Assembly (NCBI GenBank): GCA_028287415.1
Contig: JAQBPS010000092.1
Coordinates: forward strand, 1-7,544
Direction of reading: 5' to 3'
From: Bacillota bacterium
GTDB taxonomy: Bacteria; Bacillota; Sulfobacillia; Symbiobacteriales; Symbiobacteriaceae
Length of the DNA: 7,544 bases
Part shown: one piece after another, positions 1-6,510 of the stretch
Layout: each line of letters opens with the position of its first letter
Numbering within the stretch: position 1 is the first letter of the stretch
Program-made: the position numbers and the translations under genes
The notes under the pieces: model-generated
Told to the model about the DNA's origin: nothing
What the model saw: only the letters and a program-made list of their open reading frames with translations
The model's database searches: none

Positions 1-373
1 CCCCGTAGAGCGCGCCAACCACCAGATTGAGCCCAGCCGAGATCACGCCGATCGCCAGCGATATCCGGCCGCCGTACCAGACGCGCGTCCAGATGTCGCG
101 CCCGAGCGGGTCCGTGCCGAACCAGTGTGCCTTGGTGGGGAGCTGATAGGCTCCGCTGAAATCGGTCTTGTGGTAAGTGTAAGAGCTGACCATTGGTGCG
201 ACGATCGCGAATAACGCGATCACGGTGAGTACCCCAAGGCTGATCATGGCGACGCGATTCTGCTTCAGACGCCGCCAGGCGTCCTGCCAGTAAGACAGAG
301 ACGGTCTGGTGATCCGCTCCCGCGCTGTGCTGTCCCCGACCTGGCGCACGAATAAATCGCGGCTGAGTTGCAA
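1..373 (-). CDS. ABC transporter permease, OppC/DppC type (N-terminal part, cut by window edge)
   Basis: This is the second permease subunit of a peptide-type ABC importer; it would pair with the upstream permease to form the membrane channel. About 124 codons are present and the rest lies beyond position 1. The start is a TTG at 373, chosen because a strong AAGGAGGG lies 7 nt upstream and the reading frame begins MQLSRDLFVRQV. An OppC_N-type pattern follows: a basic WRRLKQNRVAMISLG stretch (about residues 34-48) leads into a first membrane segment (LTVIALFAIVAPMV). After it come a periplasm-side loop with HWFGTDPLGRDIWTRVWYGG, very typical of OppC/DppC proteins, and the start of the second membrane segment (ISLAIGVISAGLNLVVGALYG). 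The gene starts 13 nt after the stop of the OppB-type gene, so the two are almost certainly co-transcribed and translationally coupled. The substrate (oligopeptide, dipeptide or nickel) cannot be decided from this fragment. Confidence 0.93.
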   Translation of the reverse strand, partial: MQLSRDLFVRQVGDSTARERITRPSLSYWQDAWRRLKQNRVAMISLGVLTVIALFAIVAPMVSSYTYHKTDFSGAYQLPTKAHWFGTDPLGRDIWTRVWYGGRISLAIGVISAGLNLVVGALYG

Positions 374-380
374 ACTTGCT

Positions 381-388
381 CCCTCCTT
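381..388 (-). promoter_or_regulatory. Ribosome binding site overlapping upstream stop codon
   Basis: AAGGAGGG on the minus strand sits 7 nt before the TTG at 373. Its first bases overlap the TAA stop (387-389) of the upstream permease gene. This decides the TTG start and suggests that ribosomes finishing the first permease re-initiate on the second, which would keep the two subunits in balance. Confidence 0.8.
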
Positions 389-1331
389 AGCTCTTGCCGC
401 CGCCAACCCGAATGCGGGGATCAACAAACCCATAGGCGATATCGACCAGGAACAGGGCGAAGACGAGCAGTGCAGCAAAGAACACGGTCGTTCCCAGGAT
501 TACCGTGTAGTCGCTGTTCGTGAGACTCTGTACGAAATGCATCCCCAGGCCGGGGATCGCGAAAATCTGCTCGATGACCAGCGAGCCCAGGAGCGTCCCC
601 ACGACCGTAAAACCAAAGAGGGTGACGATGGGCAATATGGCATTGCGAATGGCATGCCGCCAGACGACCTCGTACCCGGACAGCCCCTTGGACCGCGCGG
701 TTTTGATGTAATCCTGATTCAGGATATCGAGCATGCTCGACCGCATCATCCGGGCATACACGGCGAGGGTGCCGATCCCCAGGCAAAACGCGGGCAGCAG
801 GATCTGCCGCCATTCGCCCCAGCCGCCGACCGGCAACAGCACCTTGCCCGTCCACCGTTTCCACATGACGCCCAGGAGCAGCTGCAGCAGGGTGGCGAAG
901 ACGAAGCTGGGTACCGAGATTCCCAAAACCGAAGCAACCATCGCCGACCGGTCCGCCCATTTGTTTCGTTTCAGCGCTGCGAGCACGCCCAGCCCGATGC
1001 CCCCGGGCACCGAGTACAACAAGGACCAGAAGCCGAGTTGTGCGGAGACGGGGAAATGCTGGCCGATCAGTTCATTCACTGTACGTGTCTGGTTGCGCAT
1101 CGAGACGCCCAGGTCCCCGTGAAGTAAATTCTTGAGATAAATCACGTATTGTTCGGGCAGGGGCTTGTCCAGGCCATACTTGGCCTTGAGGTTGGCCAGG
1201 ACGACCGGCGTCATCCTGTCGTTGGAAAAGGGGTCTCCGGGCACAGCGTGCATGATGACAAACGTCAGGGTGACGATGATCCAGAGAGTCACTATCATGA
1301 ACCCCAGCCGTTTCAGGACATACAGCGCCAA
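387..1331 (-). CDS. ABC transporter permease, OppB/DppB type
   Basis: First permease subunit of a peptide/nickel-type ABC importer, an inner membrane protein of 314 residues, the usual length for OppB/DppB. The N-terminus (LYVLKRLGFMIVTLWIIVTLTFVIMHAVPGDPF) is the classic OppB opening: one membrane segment followed by the conserved PGDP. A KYGLDKPLPEQYVIYLKNLLHGDLG loop follows (about residues 51-75), also family-typical. Further membrane segments lie near residues 97-120, 130-155, 178-196, 232-256 and 277-300, giving six in all. The cytoplasmic ATPase-contact (EAA) loop is visible at about 208-235 (YIKTARSKGLSGYEVVWRHA then IRNAILPI). The C-terminus YGFVDPRIR is also conserved. The start codon is TTG, preceded at 7 nt by GGAGGT. 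The gene lies 111 nt downstream of the binding-protein gene and 13 nt upstream of the partner permease gene. No ATPase is seen in the window. Substrate is inferred only from family. Confidence 0.96.
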   Translation of the reverse strand: MALYVLKRLGFMIVTLWIIVTLTFVIMHAVPGDPFSNDRMTPVVLANLKAKYGLDKPLPEQYVIYLKNLLHGDLGVSMRNQTRTVNELIGQHFPVSAQLGFWSLLYSVPGGIGLGVLAALKRNKWADRSAMVASVLGISVPSFVFATLLQLLLGVMWKRWTGKVLLPVGGWGEWRQILLPAFCLGIGTLAVYARMMRSSMLDILNQDYIKTARSKGLSGYEVVWRHAIRNAILPIVTLFGFTVVGTLLGSLVIEQIFAIPGLGMHFVQSLTNSDYTVILGTTVFFAALLVFALFLVDIAYGFVDPRIRVGGGKS

Positions 1332-1338
1332 GCTTTAC

Positions 1339-1344
1339 ACCTCC
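1339..1344 (-). promoter_or_regulatory. Ribosome binding site deciding a TTG start
   Basis: GGAGGT on the minus strand ends 7 nt before the TTG at 1331. No ATG or GTG with a comparable site lies nearby, and the protein begins with the conserved OppB N-terminus directly after this TTG. Confidence 0.75.
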
Positions 1345-1370
1345 ACGGAGAAGCAGGGTCTAAGCCAAGC

Positions 1371-1413
1371 CCCCTCCCGTCGCGGAGGCCCTGTGGGCCT
1401 CCGGACGGAGGGG
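1371..1413 (-). promoter_or_regulatory. Intercistronic stem-loop between binding protein and permease genes
   Basis: Two arms (1371-1391 and 1395-1413) pair almost completely across a 3-nt loop, giving about 19 base pairs with two single-base bulges, very GC-rich. On the minus strand it lies about 30 nt after the stop of the solute-binding protein and about 40 nt before the permease start. The bases after it are not a T-run, so it is not a standard intrinsic terminator. In related importer operons, hairpins at this spot protect the 5' part of the mRNA or partly block read-through, giving more binding protein than permease. That role is inferred here. Confidence 0.6.
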
Positions 1414-1442
1414 ACCCGCGAATTCACCGCGCCTGGGCGGGG

Positions 1443-3161
1443 TTACTTCTTACCTTCGACGTACGCGGTCTTCAGATTAAGCCCCGGACCGATCGACAAG
1501 CTGTAGACACCCTTTACCCACGGCTTGGAGACGCGGGCCACGGTGCGGTGGTAGACCGGGATGATCGGCAGTTCAGTCATGAGCAGCTTCTCAGCACTCA
1601 CGAGGAGGTCAAGACGCTTGTTCACGTCGGGCTCTGCAGCGGCCCTCTTCAGCAGGTCGTCGTACTCGGGCTTCTTCCAGCCCGGATCGTTGAAGGAGCT
1701 GTCCGACTTCCACAGGTCGAGGAAGGTGGTCGAATCGTTGTAGTCAGGGCCCCATCCGGCAAAGACCATCTCATAGTCCTTCTTCTTGGTGCGGTCGAGG
1801 CGGATCGCGAATGTCACCTGGTCCAGCTCCACCTTCAGACCGGGCAGCGCATCCTGCAACATGGCCTGAATTGCTTCACCGATCCGCTTGGACAGGTCAC
1901 CGTCGTCGATCAGCATCTTGATGGTGATTGTGCTCTTGCCGGTCTCCACCTTGGCGGCGTCCCAGGCCTTCTTGGCCTCGTCCTTGTTCGGCGTCGGATT
2001 GAGCAGAACGCCTGCGGCGGACCGGAAGTCCTTGCCCTCGACGCCGGAGTTCAGTGTGGGCGGCACAGCGCCTGTGGCCGGCAGAGAGCCATTCTTAAGC
2101 ACGGTGTCGACGAACGCCTTGCGATCCAGGGCCAGACTGATGGCCTTGCGCAGGTTGATGCTCTTGAACGCATCGTTCTTTGTCTGGTTCAGGACGATCC
2201 AGAAAGTGGAGAGGTCAGGCTGGGTGCTGAACCCCGGGTCGCTCTTGTACTTGTCGACGAACGCACCGCTGAGAGCCACGCGGTCCAGGGCGCCCGTCTC
2301 ATACATCTGCACCGAGGTGTTGACGTCCTTCACCATCTTGAAGTTGACCTTTTCCAGCTTGACCTTAGCGGCATCCCAATACTGGGGATTCTTGGTGATG
2401 ACGAGGCTGTCCTCATGCTTCCATTCGGAGATCACGAACGGGCCGTTGTAGACCATCTTGTCGAACTCAGCGGCATATTTCTCCTCGAGCTTATCGCCGA
2501 CCTTGGTATTGAACTTGGTGACGATGTCTTCCCGCTGCGGCAGGAAGGTCGGGAAGCCCATCAGCCCGAGGAAGTAGGGGGTGGGACCCACCAGGGTGAC
2601 CGTGAGGGTGTTGGCGTCAGGGGTCGTGATCGCGACCTTGCTCTTCAGGTCGGCATACTTGGTCGCGAAGTCAGCGGCCTTGAGATCCAAGGTGTTAAAC
2701 TCCGCGGCGCCCTTAATGTAATGCGTGAAGAAGCCATATTCAGCCGCAGTGTTAGGGTCGGCCGCCCGCAGCCATGCGTACTTGAAATCCTGGGAGGTCA
2801 CGGGCTTGCCGTCGCTCCACTTCGCGTCCTTGCGCAGCTTGAACGTGTAGGTCAGCCCGTCCTGGCTGATGTCCCAGCTCTCAGCGACGCCTTGCTCGAT
2901 CTTGTAGCCCTCAACCGTGCGGGTCAGGCCTTCGTTCACCTGGTTCAGGACGTCGAACGACACGGTGTCCGTAGTCGTGACAGAGTCCAGTTTCGGCGGT
3001 TCTGAACCCAGGTTCAGCGTCAGTTCCTGCGTGTCAGCGGTCTTGGTCGGCGTGACCGGCGGCGTGGTGCCGCCTCCGGTGTTCTTACCGCCTGTACAGG
3101 CGGTAAGCATCAACGCACTTACGGTGGCAAGAGCCAGCAACCTGCGGATGCTCTGATTCAC
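1443..3161 (-). CDS. Peptide-type ABC transporter substrate-binding lipoprotein (SBP family 5)
   Basis: Extracytoplasmic solute-binding protein, 572 residues, of the OppA/DppA/NikA family (SBP_bac_5), which binds oligopeptides or related ligands outside the membrane and delivers them to the adjacent permeases. The N-terminus is a lipoprotein signal: MNQSIRR, a hydrophobic stretch, then the lipobox LTAC with the lipidated Cys at residue 22. A flexible Gly/Thr/Pro-rich tether runs to about residue 42. The mature domain opens with LTLNLGSEPPKLDS (47-60). The family signature AKWSDGKPVTSQDFKYAWLR lies at 113-132, and the C-terminal lobe carries MVFAGWGPDYNDSTTFLDLW. The start is GTG at 3161, with GAGGGGG about 7 nt upstream. 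It is the first gene of the importer operon and follows a 266-nt AT-rich intergenic region. The exact ligand cannot be read from sequence. Confidence 0.96.
   Translation of the reverse strand: MNQSIRRLLALATVSALMLTACTGGKNTGGGTTPPVTPTKTADTQELTLNLGSEPPKLDSVTTTDTVSFDVLNQVNEGLTRTVEGYKIEQGVAESWDISQDGLTYTFKLRKDAKWSDGKPVTSQDFKYAWLRAADPNTAAEYGFFTHYIKGAAEFNTLDLKAADFATKYADLKSKVAITTPDANTLTVTLVGPTPYFLGLMGFPTFLPQREDIVTKFNTKVGDKLEEKYAAEFDKMVYNGPFVISEWKHEDSLVITKNPQYWDAAKVKLEKVNFKMVKDVNTSVQMYETGALDRVALSGAFVDKYKSDPGFSTQPDLSTFWIVLNQTKNDAFKSINLRKAISLALDRKAFVDTVLKNGSLPATGAVPPTLNSGVEGKDFRSAAGVLLNPTPNKDEAKKAWDAAKVETGKSTITIKMLIDDGDLSKRIGEAIQAMLQDALPGLKVELDQVTFAIRLDRTKKKDYEMVFAGWGPDYNDSTTFLDLWKSDSSFNDPGWKKPEYDDLLKRAAAEPDVNKRLDLLVSAEKLLMTELPIIPVYHRTVARVSKPWVKGVYSLSIGPGLNLKTAYVEGKK
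3084..3107. repeat. Perfect 24-bp palindrome inside the lipobox codons
   Basis: The 24 bases from 3084 to 3107 are identical to their own reverse complement. Reading the minus strand, they encode LTACTGGK, that is the last three lipobox residues, the lipidated Cys22 and the next four. In mRNA this could form a stem of up to 10 pairs with a GUAC loop, about 55-80 nt after the start codon. It uses TGT and ACA, codons that look uncommon in this GC-rich setting. Function is unknown; chance is possible because LTACTGG-like motifs are common in lipoproteins. Confidence 0.6.
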
Positions 3162-3198
3162 TGTGTGTCCCCCTCGTTCGCTATATCGTAATCAACAA

Positions 3199-3233
3199 GG
3201 TTTATCCAGCTGGAGCAATCCCAGCTGATAACC
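3199..3233 (-). promoter_or_regulatory. Stem-loop in the presumed 5' leader of the binding-protein gene
   Basis: On the minus strand GGTTATCAGCTGG pairs with CCAGCTGGATAAACC across the 7-nt loop GATTGCT, giving 13 base pairs with two single-base bulges. It ends 37 nt before the GTG start. The following bases are only moderately T-rich, so a terminator is not convincing. It could be an mRNA-stabilising leader hairpin or a dimer-binding operator, since each arm carries CAGCTG. Confidence 0.45.
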
Positions 3234-3249
3234 CCTGTCACTACCAACG

Positions 3250-3276
3250 ATATTACCCGTTTCCCTGAGTAATCAA
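3250..3276 (-). promoter_or_regulatory. Weak candidate promoter for the ABC importer operon
   Basis: On the minus strand TTGATT (3276-3271) and TAATAT (3255-3250) resemble -35 and -10 boxes, each matching 4 of 6 consensus bases. The 15-nt spacing is shorter than ideal. The predicted start of transcription is near 3243, giving a leader of about 80 nt that contains the 3199-3233 stem-loop. A 6-bp dyad (AATGTT and AACATT arms, 3275-3291) overlaps the -35 box and could be an operator. This is the best candidate in an AT-rich region, not a firm call. Confidence 0.28.
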
Positions 3277-3391
3277 TGTTTAACCAACATTTGTATTTGG
3301 AATTCTTCGTAGAATCCGAATTACCTTCTTGTCGTGTAATTTTTTGTTACAGAATTTGCTTTAACCTATGGAATAATCAATTCAATGAAAT

Positions 3392-3415
3392 AGAGGCCGC
3401 CTGATGGCGGCCTCT
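3392..3415 (-). terminator. Intrinsic terminator after the M16 peptidase gene
   Basis: A perfect 10-bp stem (AGAGGCCGCC pairing with GGCGGCCTCT) with a 4-nt loop lies 13 nt past the TAG stop of the peptidase gene. On the minus strand it is followed by ATTTCATTG, a short T-rich tail. On the plus strand GCGTTTTA follows, but no plus-strand gene needs it. Confidence 0.8.
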
Positions 3416-3427
3416 GCGTTTTACTCG

Positions 3428-6172
3428 CTATTCCGGTTGCTCCGGTTCCGGGCCGGCTGTGACCACAGATAGGCGGTCCAGGCGAAGGTGTCTGGAGGCA
3501 GCTGCCTGGAGTTCCTCGGCGGTGAGGGCACCAATCAGGGCCGCATGCCGCTCCAGGTAATCGAGGCCAAGCCCCAGCCGCTCGAGCTCGGACAATCTGG
3601 CGGCAACGCGCTCCGGCGATTCGTGCTGCACGGCGGGGTAATCCTCGAGGAACGCCTTCAGTGCGGCCATCTCCTCCGCCGGAACCGGCTCGGCCGATAA
3701 CCGGCCCAGTTCCTTGTTCATCGTCTCGACGGCGAAATCAAGTCGGGTGGGATTCACGCCAATATGCGCCGTCCAGGGGCTTGGGCCGGGGGCGCCGGCG
3801 AACGAGGCGAACTGGTAGTAGCTGAGGCCATAACGCTCGCGGACGTCCCGGAACAGGCGACTCGTGGCGGGAGTGCCGTTGCCGCCGAACAGCGTGGCCA
3901 GGAAGTCGAGTGCCAGGAAGTCGGGGTGGCTGCGCGCCACCGCCGGCCAGCCCAGGGCGATGTCGGTCTGGCTCTTACCAGGAACCGTCACGTGCTTGCG
4001 GACATGCTCGGGCGCCGGGGCGGGCGGGATCTGTACGCGCCCGGCGCCGCCGGTCCAGCCGTCAAAGGCCCGCAGGAACGCCTCCCGCACCTGGCCCGCA
4101 CCCACATTGCCGACGACGGCGACGGTGGCTCCAGCGGGGCCGTAGTGCTGCCCGTGGAAGGCCGCCAGGTCGTCCCGGGTGAGGCCCTTCAGGCTCTCCT
4201 CGGTGCCGCTCGCCCGGCTGCGGTAAGGGTGCCCCTCCGGGTATAGCTGCTCCATCAGCTCCCGGGAGGCTACGGAACGGGTGTCATTGTTCGACTCGCG
4301 CACCGCGACCAGCAGCCGCTCGCGCATGCGGTCGATCTCGGGGGCCGGGAAGCTGGGGCGCCGGATCACCTCTGCGAGCAGGCCGAGGCCCGTCTCCAGG
4401 TCCTCAGGCAGGCATTTGAGTGTGCCTACCGCCGTCTCGCGCCCGATGTCGACGCGGATCGACATGCCCAGCGCGTCGGTCTTCAGCGCCAGCTCATCAG
4501 CCGTGAAGGCTTCGCTGCCGCGGTTCAGGAGCTGGGCGGTCAGCTGGGACAGCCCTTCCTTCCCTGCCGGGTCGTGCACGGCGCCGGCCTCGATCTGGAC
4601 CCGGACCAGCACGCTGGGGATCGACTGGGCGGGGTAGACGAGCAGCGCTGCCCCGGCGGCCCCAGGCAGATCGCTGCGCACGATCCGCTCGGTATCCAGA
4701 ATCGGGCCCCGCTTGCCAGGCTTCGGAGGCTCGGCTTTGGCCTCGCTCTCGGGGCGCTGGTAGGGCGGCGTGGTGCCAGGGGTGGGCTCGCCGGGGCTGG
4801 GCGCGCTGCCAGCGGGTTGGGACGGCTGGGTTCCGGGCGCCGCCGCACCGGCCTCAGCGGATGCTATCCCGGCCACCTGCGCCGGTTTGGCCTCCGGCTC
4901 AAACCAGCCGATCGTCCGCCGATCGGGCGCCAGATAGGCTTGGGCTACGCGAAGCACATCTCCGGCGGTCACCGCTTCAAACTCCTCCAAAGATCGGTCG
5001 AAGCGCTTCACACCGCTGGTCATGGCGGTCGACCCGAGCAGCGTAGCCTGGCTCATCGCACTCTCCATTCCGTAGACGAACTGGGCCCGGACCTGTTTCT
5101 TCGCCCGCTCCAACTCATCCTGTGGAACTTGCTCCTGCCGGAGCGCCTCCACCTCATCAAACATCGCCGCTTCCAGCTTCGCCAGCGGCACGCCCGTGAC
5201 CGGCGTCCCGCTGAAGAGAAACAGGCCGGGGTACTCCAGGGACCAGGGCTGACCACTCGCTGAGATGGCGATGCCAGCATTCACCAGTTTCCGATAGAGC
5301 CGGCTGGACCGGCCCATGCTGGCGCCGCCACCCATCATGGCGAACGACGGCCCCCCGGAAAGCACAGCGGCCAGGATGGTCAGTGCTGCCTGGTCCGGAT
5401 GGTCGGACCCCGGAATCTTGTACCCGGCCATGAAGTAGGGATTCGGGCCGGGGCGCCGCACTGTGACCCGCCGCTCTTCGTCCTGCTCGGGCTCCCGCAC
5501 GGCCAGCCGCTCCACACCGGCACCGGCCTCCAGATGGCCGAAGTGCTTCTCAGCCAGCGCCAGCAGGCGGTCGGTCGCGAAATCTCCGGCGACCACCAGC
5601 GTGGCATTGTTCGGGCGATAGTAGCGGCGGTAGTGGGCCGTCAGCGCTTCAGCCGTCGTCCCACGGATATCATCCTTCGAACCGAGCACCGCGTGCCGAT
5701 AGGGGAACTGCCGGTACGCCTCGTTCATGAAGGACTCAAAGAGCCAGAAATGCGGGCTGTTCTCACGACCCTCACGCTCGCTGACGATGATGCCCCGCTC
5801 CCGCACCGCCAGGTCCGGGTCGAAGGTCATGTTCACCATGCGGTCCGCTTCCACTTGCAGCCCATACTCCAGATGGCGGGCAGGCAGGACTTCGTAATAC
5901 GCTGTGTAGTCATAGGAAGTGAACGCATTCCACATGCCGCCCCGCAGCTTGACCCCTTCCTCCAGGGCCCCATGGGGAAAGCGCTGAGTTCCCTTGAACA
6001 TCATGTGCTCGAGGAAGTGCGACAGGCCCGTTTTGCCGGGCTCCTCGTTGCGGCTGCCGACCCCGTACCAGACCATCACACATGCGACCGGCGCATGGTG
6101 CAGTTCCCGTGTCAGAACCCGCATGCCATTCGACAGCCGATCCACCCGTGTCGGTGCCAGACTCCCGCCCAC
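3428..6172 (-). CDS. Fused two-domain M16 family zinc metallopeptidase
   Basis: A 914-residue protein made of two M16 (pitrilysin/processing-peptidase) units, the clam-shell pair that in many bacteria is encoded by two genes. N-terminal half (about 1-427): inverted zinc motif HFLEH with His52, Glu55 and His56; the third zinc ligand is probably Glu132 in VSEREGREN; SYDYTAYYEVLP (86-97) and VVAGDF (193-198) are also family-typical. A Gly-rich segment (272-288) precedes SSRLYRKLV. A Pro/Ala/Glu-rich linker spans about 428-490. C-terminal half (491-914): same fold markers (VVGNV 686-690, TSRLFRDVRERYGLSYYQF 770-788), but the zinc motif has become QLTAQ (543-547), so this half should be non-catalytic and hold substrate. 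There is no signal peptide, so it probably acts in the cytoplasm on peptides or unfolded segments. Start is GTG with AAGGAGG 7 nt upstream. It appears to be transcribed alone, with terminators on both sides. Confidence 0.96.
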   Translation of the reverse strand: MGGSLAPTRVDRLSNGMRVLTRELHHAPVACVMVWYGVGSRNEEPGKTGLSHFLEHMMFKGTQRFPHGALEEGVKLRGGMWNAFTSYDYTAYYEVLPARHLEYGLQVEADRMVNMTFDPDLAVRERGIIVSEREGRENSPHFWLFESFMNEAYRQFPYRHAVLGSKDDIRGTTAEALTAHYRRYYRPNNATLVVAGDFATDRLLALAEKHFGHLEAGAGVERLAVREPEQDEERRVTVRRPGPNPYFMAGYKIPGSDHPDQAALTILAAVLSGGPSFAMMGGGASMGRSSRLYRKLVNAGIAISASGQPWSLEYPGLFLFSGTPVTGVPLAKLEAAMFDEVEALRQEQVPQDELERAKKQVRAQFVYGMESAMSQATLLGSTAMTSGVKRFDRSLEEFEAVTAGDVLRVAQAYLAPDRRTIGWFEPEAKPAQVAGIASAEAGAAAPGTQPSQPAGSAPSPGEPTPGTTPPYQRPESEAKAEPPKPGKRGPILDTERIVRSDLPGAAGAALLVYPAQSIPSVLVRVQIEAGAVHDPAGKEGLSQLTAQLLNRGSEAFTADELALKTDALGMSIRVDIGRETAVGTLKCLPEDLETGLGLLAEVIRRPSFPAPEIDRMRERLLVAVRESNNDTRSVASRELMEQLYPEGHPYRSRASGTEESLKGLTRDDLAAFHGQHYGPAGATVAVVGNVGAGQVREAFLRAFDGWTGGAGRVQIPPAPAPEHVRKHVTVPGKSQTDIALGWPAVARSHPDFLALDFLATLFGGNGTPATSRLFRDVRERYGLSYYQFASFAGAPGPSPWTAHIGVNPTRLDFAVETMNKELGRLSAEPVPAEEMAALKAFLEDYPAVQHESPERVAARLSELERLGLGLDYLERHAALIGALTAEELQAAASRHLRLDRLSVVTAGPEPEQPE

Positions 6173-6179
6173 TGAGTCC

Positions 6180-6186
6180 CCTCCTT
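6180..6186 (-). promoter_or_regulatory. Ribosome binding site deciding a GTG start
   Basis: AAGGAGG on the minus strand, a full match to the 16S rRNA tail complement, lies 7 nt before the GTG at 6172. It fixes the start of the M16 peptidase in the absence of a nearby ATG. Confidence 0.8.
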
Positions 6187-6204
6187 GCCAGTCATGTTAC
6201 TTTA

Positions 6205-6217
6205 TGTACCGGGTACA
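6205..6217. promoter_or_regulatory. 13-bp palindrome upstream of the M16 peptidase gene (possible operator)
   Basis: TGTACC-G-GGTACA is a perfect 6+1+6 inverted repeat. It lies between the T-tract of the preceding terminator and the ribosome binding site of the peptidase gene, 32 nt before the GTG. Only about 44 nt separate the terminator from the start codon, so any promoter must overlap this site. No clear -35/-10 pair is visible. Its placement fits an operator, but this is inference. Confidence 0.4.
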
Positions 6218-6244
6218 AAAGAGCGCCCCCAATGCGGAGGCGCT
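6217..6244 (-). terminator. Intrinsic terminator of the DUF1450/small membrane protein unit
   Basis: On the minus strand AGCGCCTCC pairs with GGGGGCGCT (9 pairs, one G-U) around the loop GCATT, followed by CTTTTG. The stem begins 7 nt after the stop codon of the small membrane protein gene. This is a standard intrinsic terminator and separates that unit from the peptidase gene. Confidence 0.85.
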
Positions 6245-6251
6245 GTTGAGC

Positions 6252-6458
6252 CTACTGCTGGCGCTTGTTGACGCGGCGGTCGAAAAGGTAGACCAGCCAA
6301 AGTACCAACGCCAGAAACAGGACCACTTTCAGGCCAAAGGCCAACGCTCCGCCCACATAGGGATTCCCCGAGGTCTGCGCCACAAACCGTACGATCGCCA
6401 CGCAGAAGACCACGAGGATCACAATCCCAATGGACTTACGGAACTTGTTACGAAGCAT
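6252..6458 (-). CDS. Small two-pass membrane protein of unknown function
   Basis: About 68 residues. I do not recognise the family. After a basic start (MLRNKFRKS) there are two hydrophobic segments, IGIVILVVFCVAIVRFV and ALAFGLKVVLFLALVLWLVYLF, joined by a short loop (AQTSGNPYVGG). A basic tail DRRVNKRQQ ends it, so by the positive-inside rule both ends should be cytoplasmic. An in-frame ATG at 6467 would add three residues (MAA), but AAGGAG (6470-6475) is only 2 nt from it. The ATG at 6458 is 11 nt away and is the better start. The gene follows the DUF1450 gene by about 50 nt and ends just before an intrinsic terminator, so it is probably the last gene of a two-gene unit. Coding potential is supported by the membrane pattern and context rather than homology. 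Confidence 0.75.
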   Translation of the reverse strand: MLRNKFRKSIGIVILVVFCVAIVRFVAQTSGNPYVGGALAFGLKVVLFLALVLWLVYLFDRRVNKRQQ

Positions 6459-6510
6459 CGCCGCCATCTCTCCTTCGCTTAACCTTTCCGCGGAGCGCGG
6501 TCAGAATCCT

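Noticed and set aside
727..740. 14-bp palindrome TCGAGCATGCTCGA in the OppB-type gene
   Set aside because: Short and inside well-conserved coding sequence; within chance expectation for a window of several kilobases.
309..1127. 272-codon open frame on the plus strand
   Set aside because: It lies antisense to the permease genes, has a low-complexity Asp/Gln/His-rich translation and no ribosome binding site; it is a shadow of the real minus-strand gene in GC-rich DNA.
1149..3005. 618-codon open frame on the plus strand
   Set aside because: Long, but antisense to the binding-protein gene, whose lipobox, family signature and length are unmistakable. The translation has no recognisable domain.
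3250..3268. Possible catabolite-response (cre) site in the same region
   Set aside because: The central CG is present but the conserved outer bases do not match.
3301..3315. Possible CodY box upstream of the importer operon
   Set aside because: Only about 8 of 15 positions match the AATTTTCWGAAAATT consensus, too few to call; kept only as an unnamed dyad.
4574..6175. Open frames on the plus strand opposite the M16 gene (for example 4574-5263 and 5399-6175)
   Set aside because: Both mirror the codon phase of the peptidase gene and lack family motifs or ribosome binding sites.
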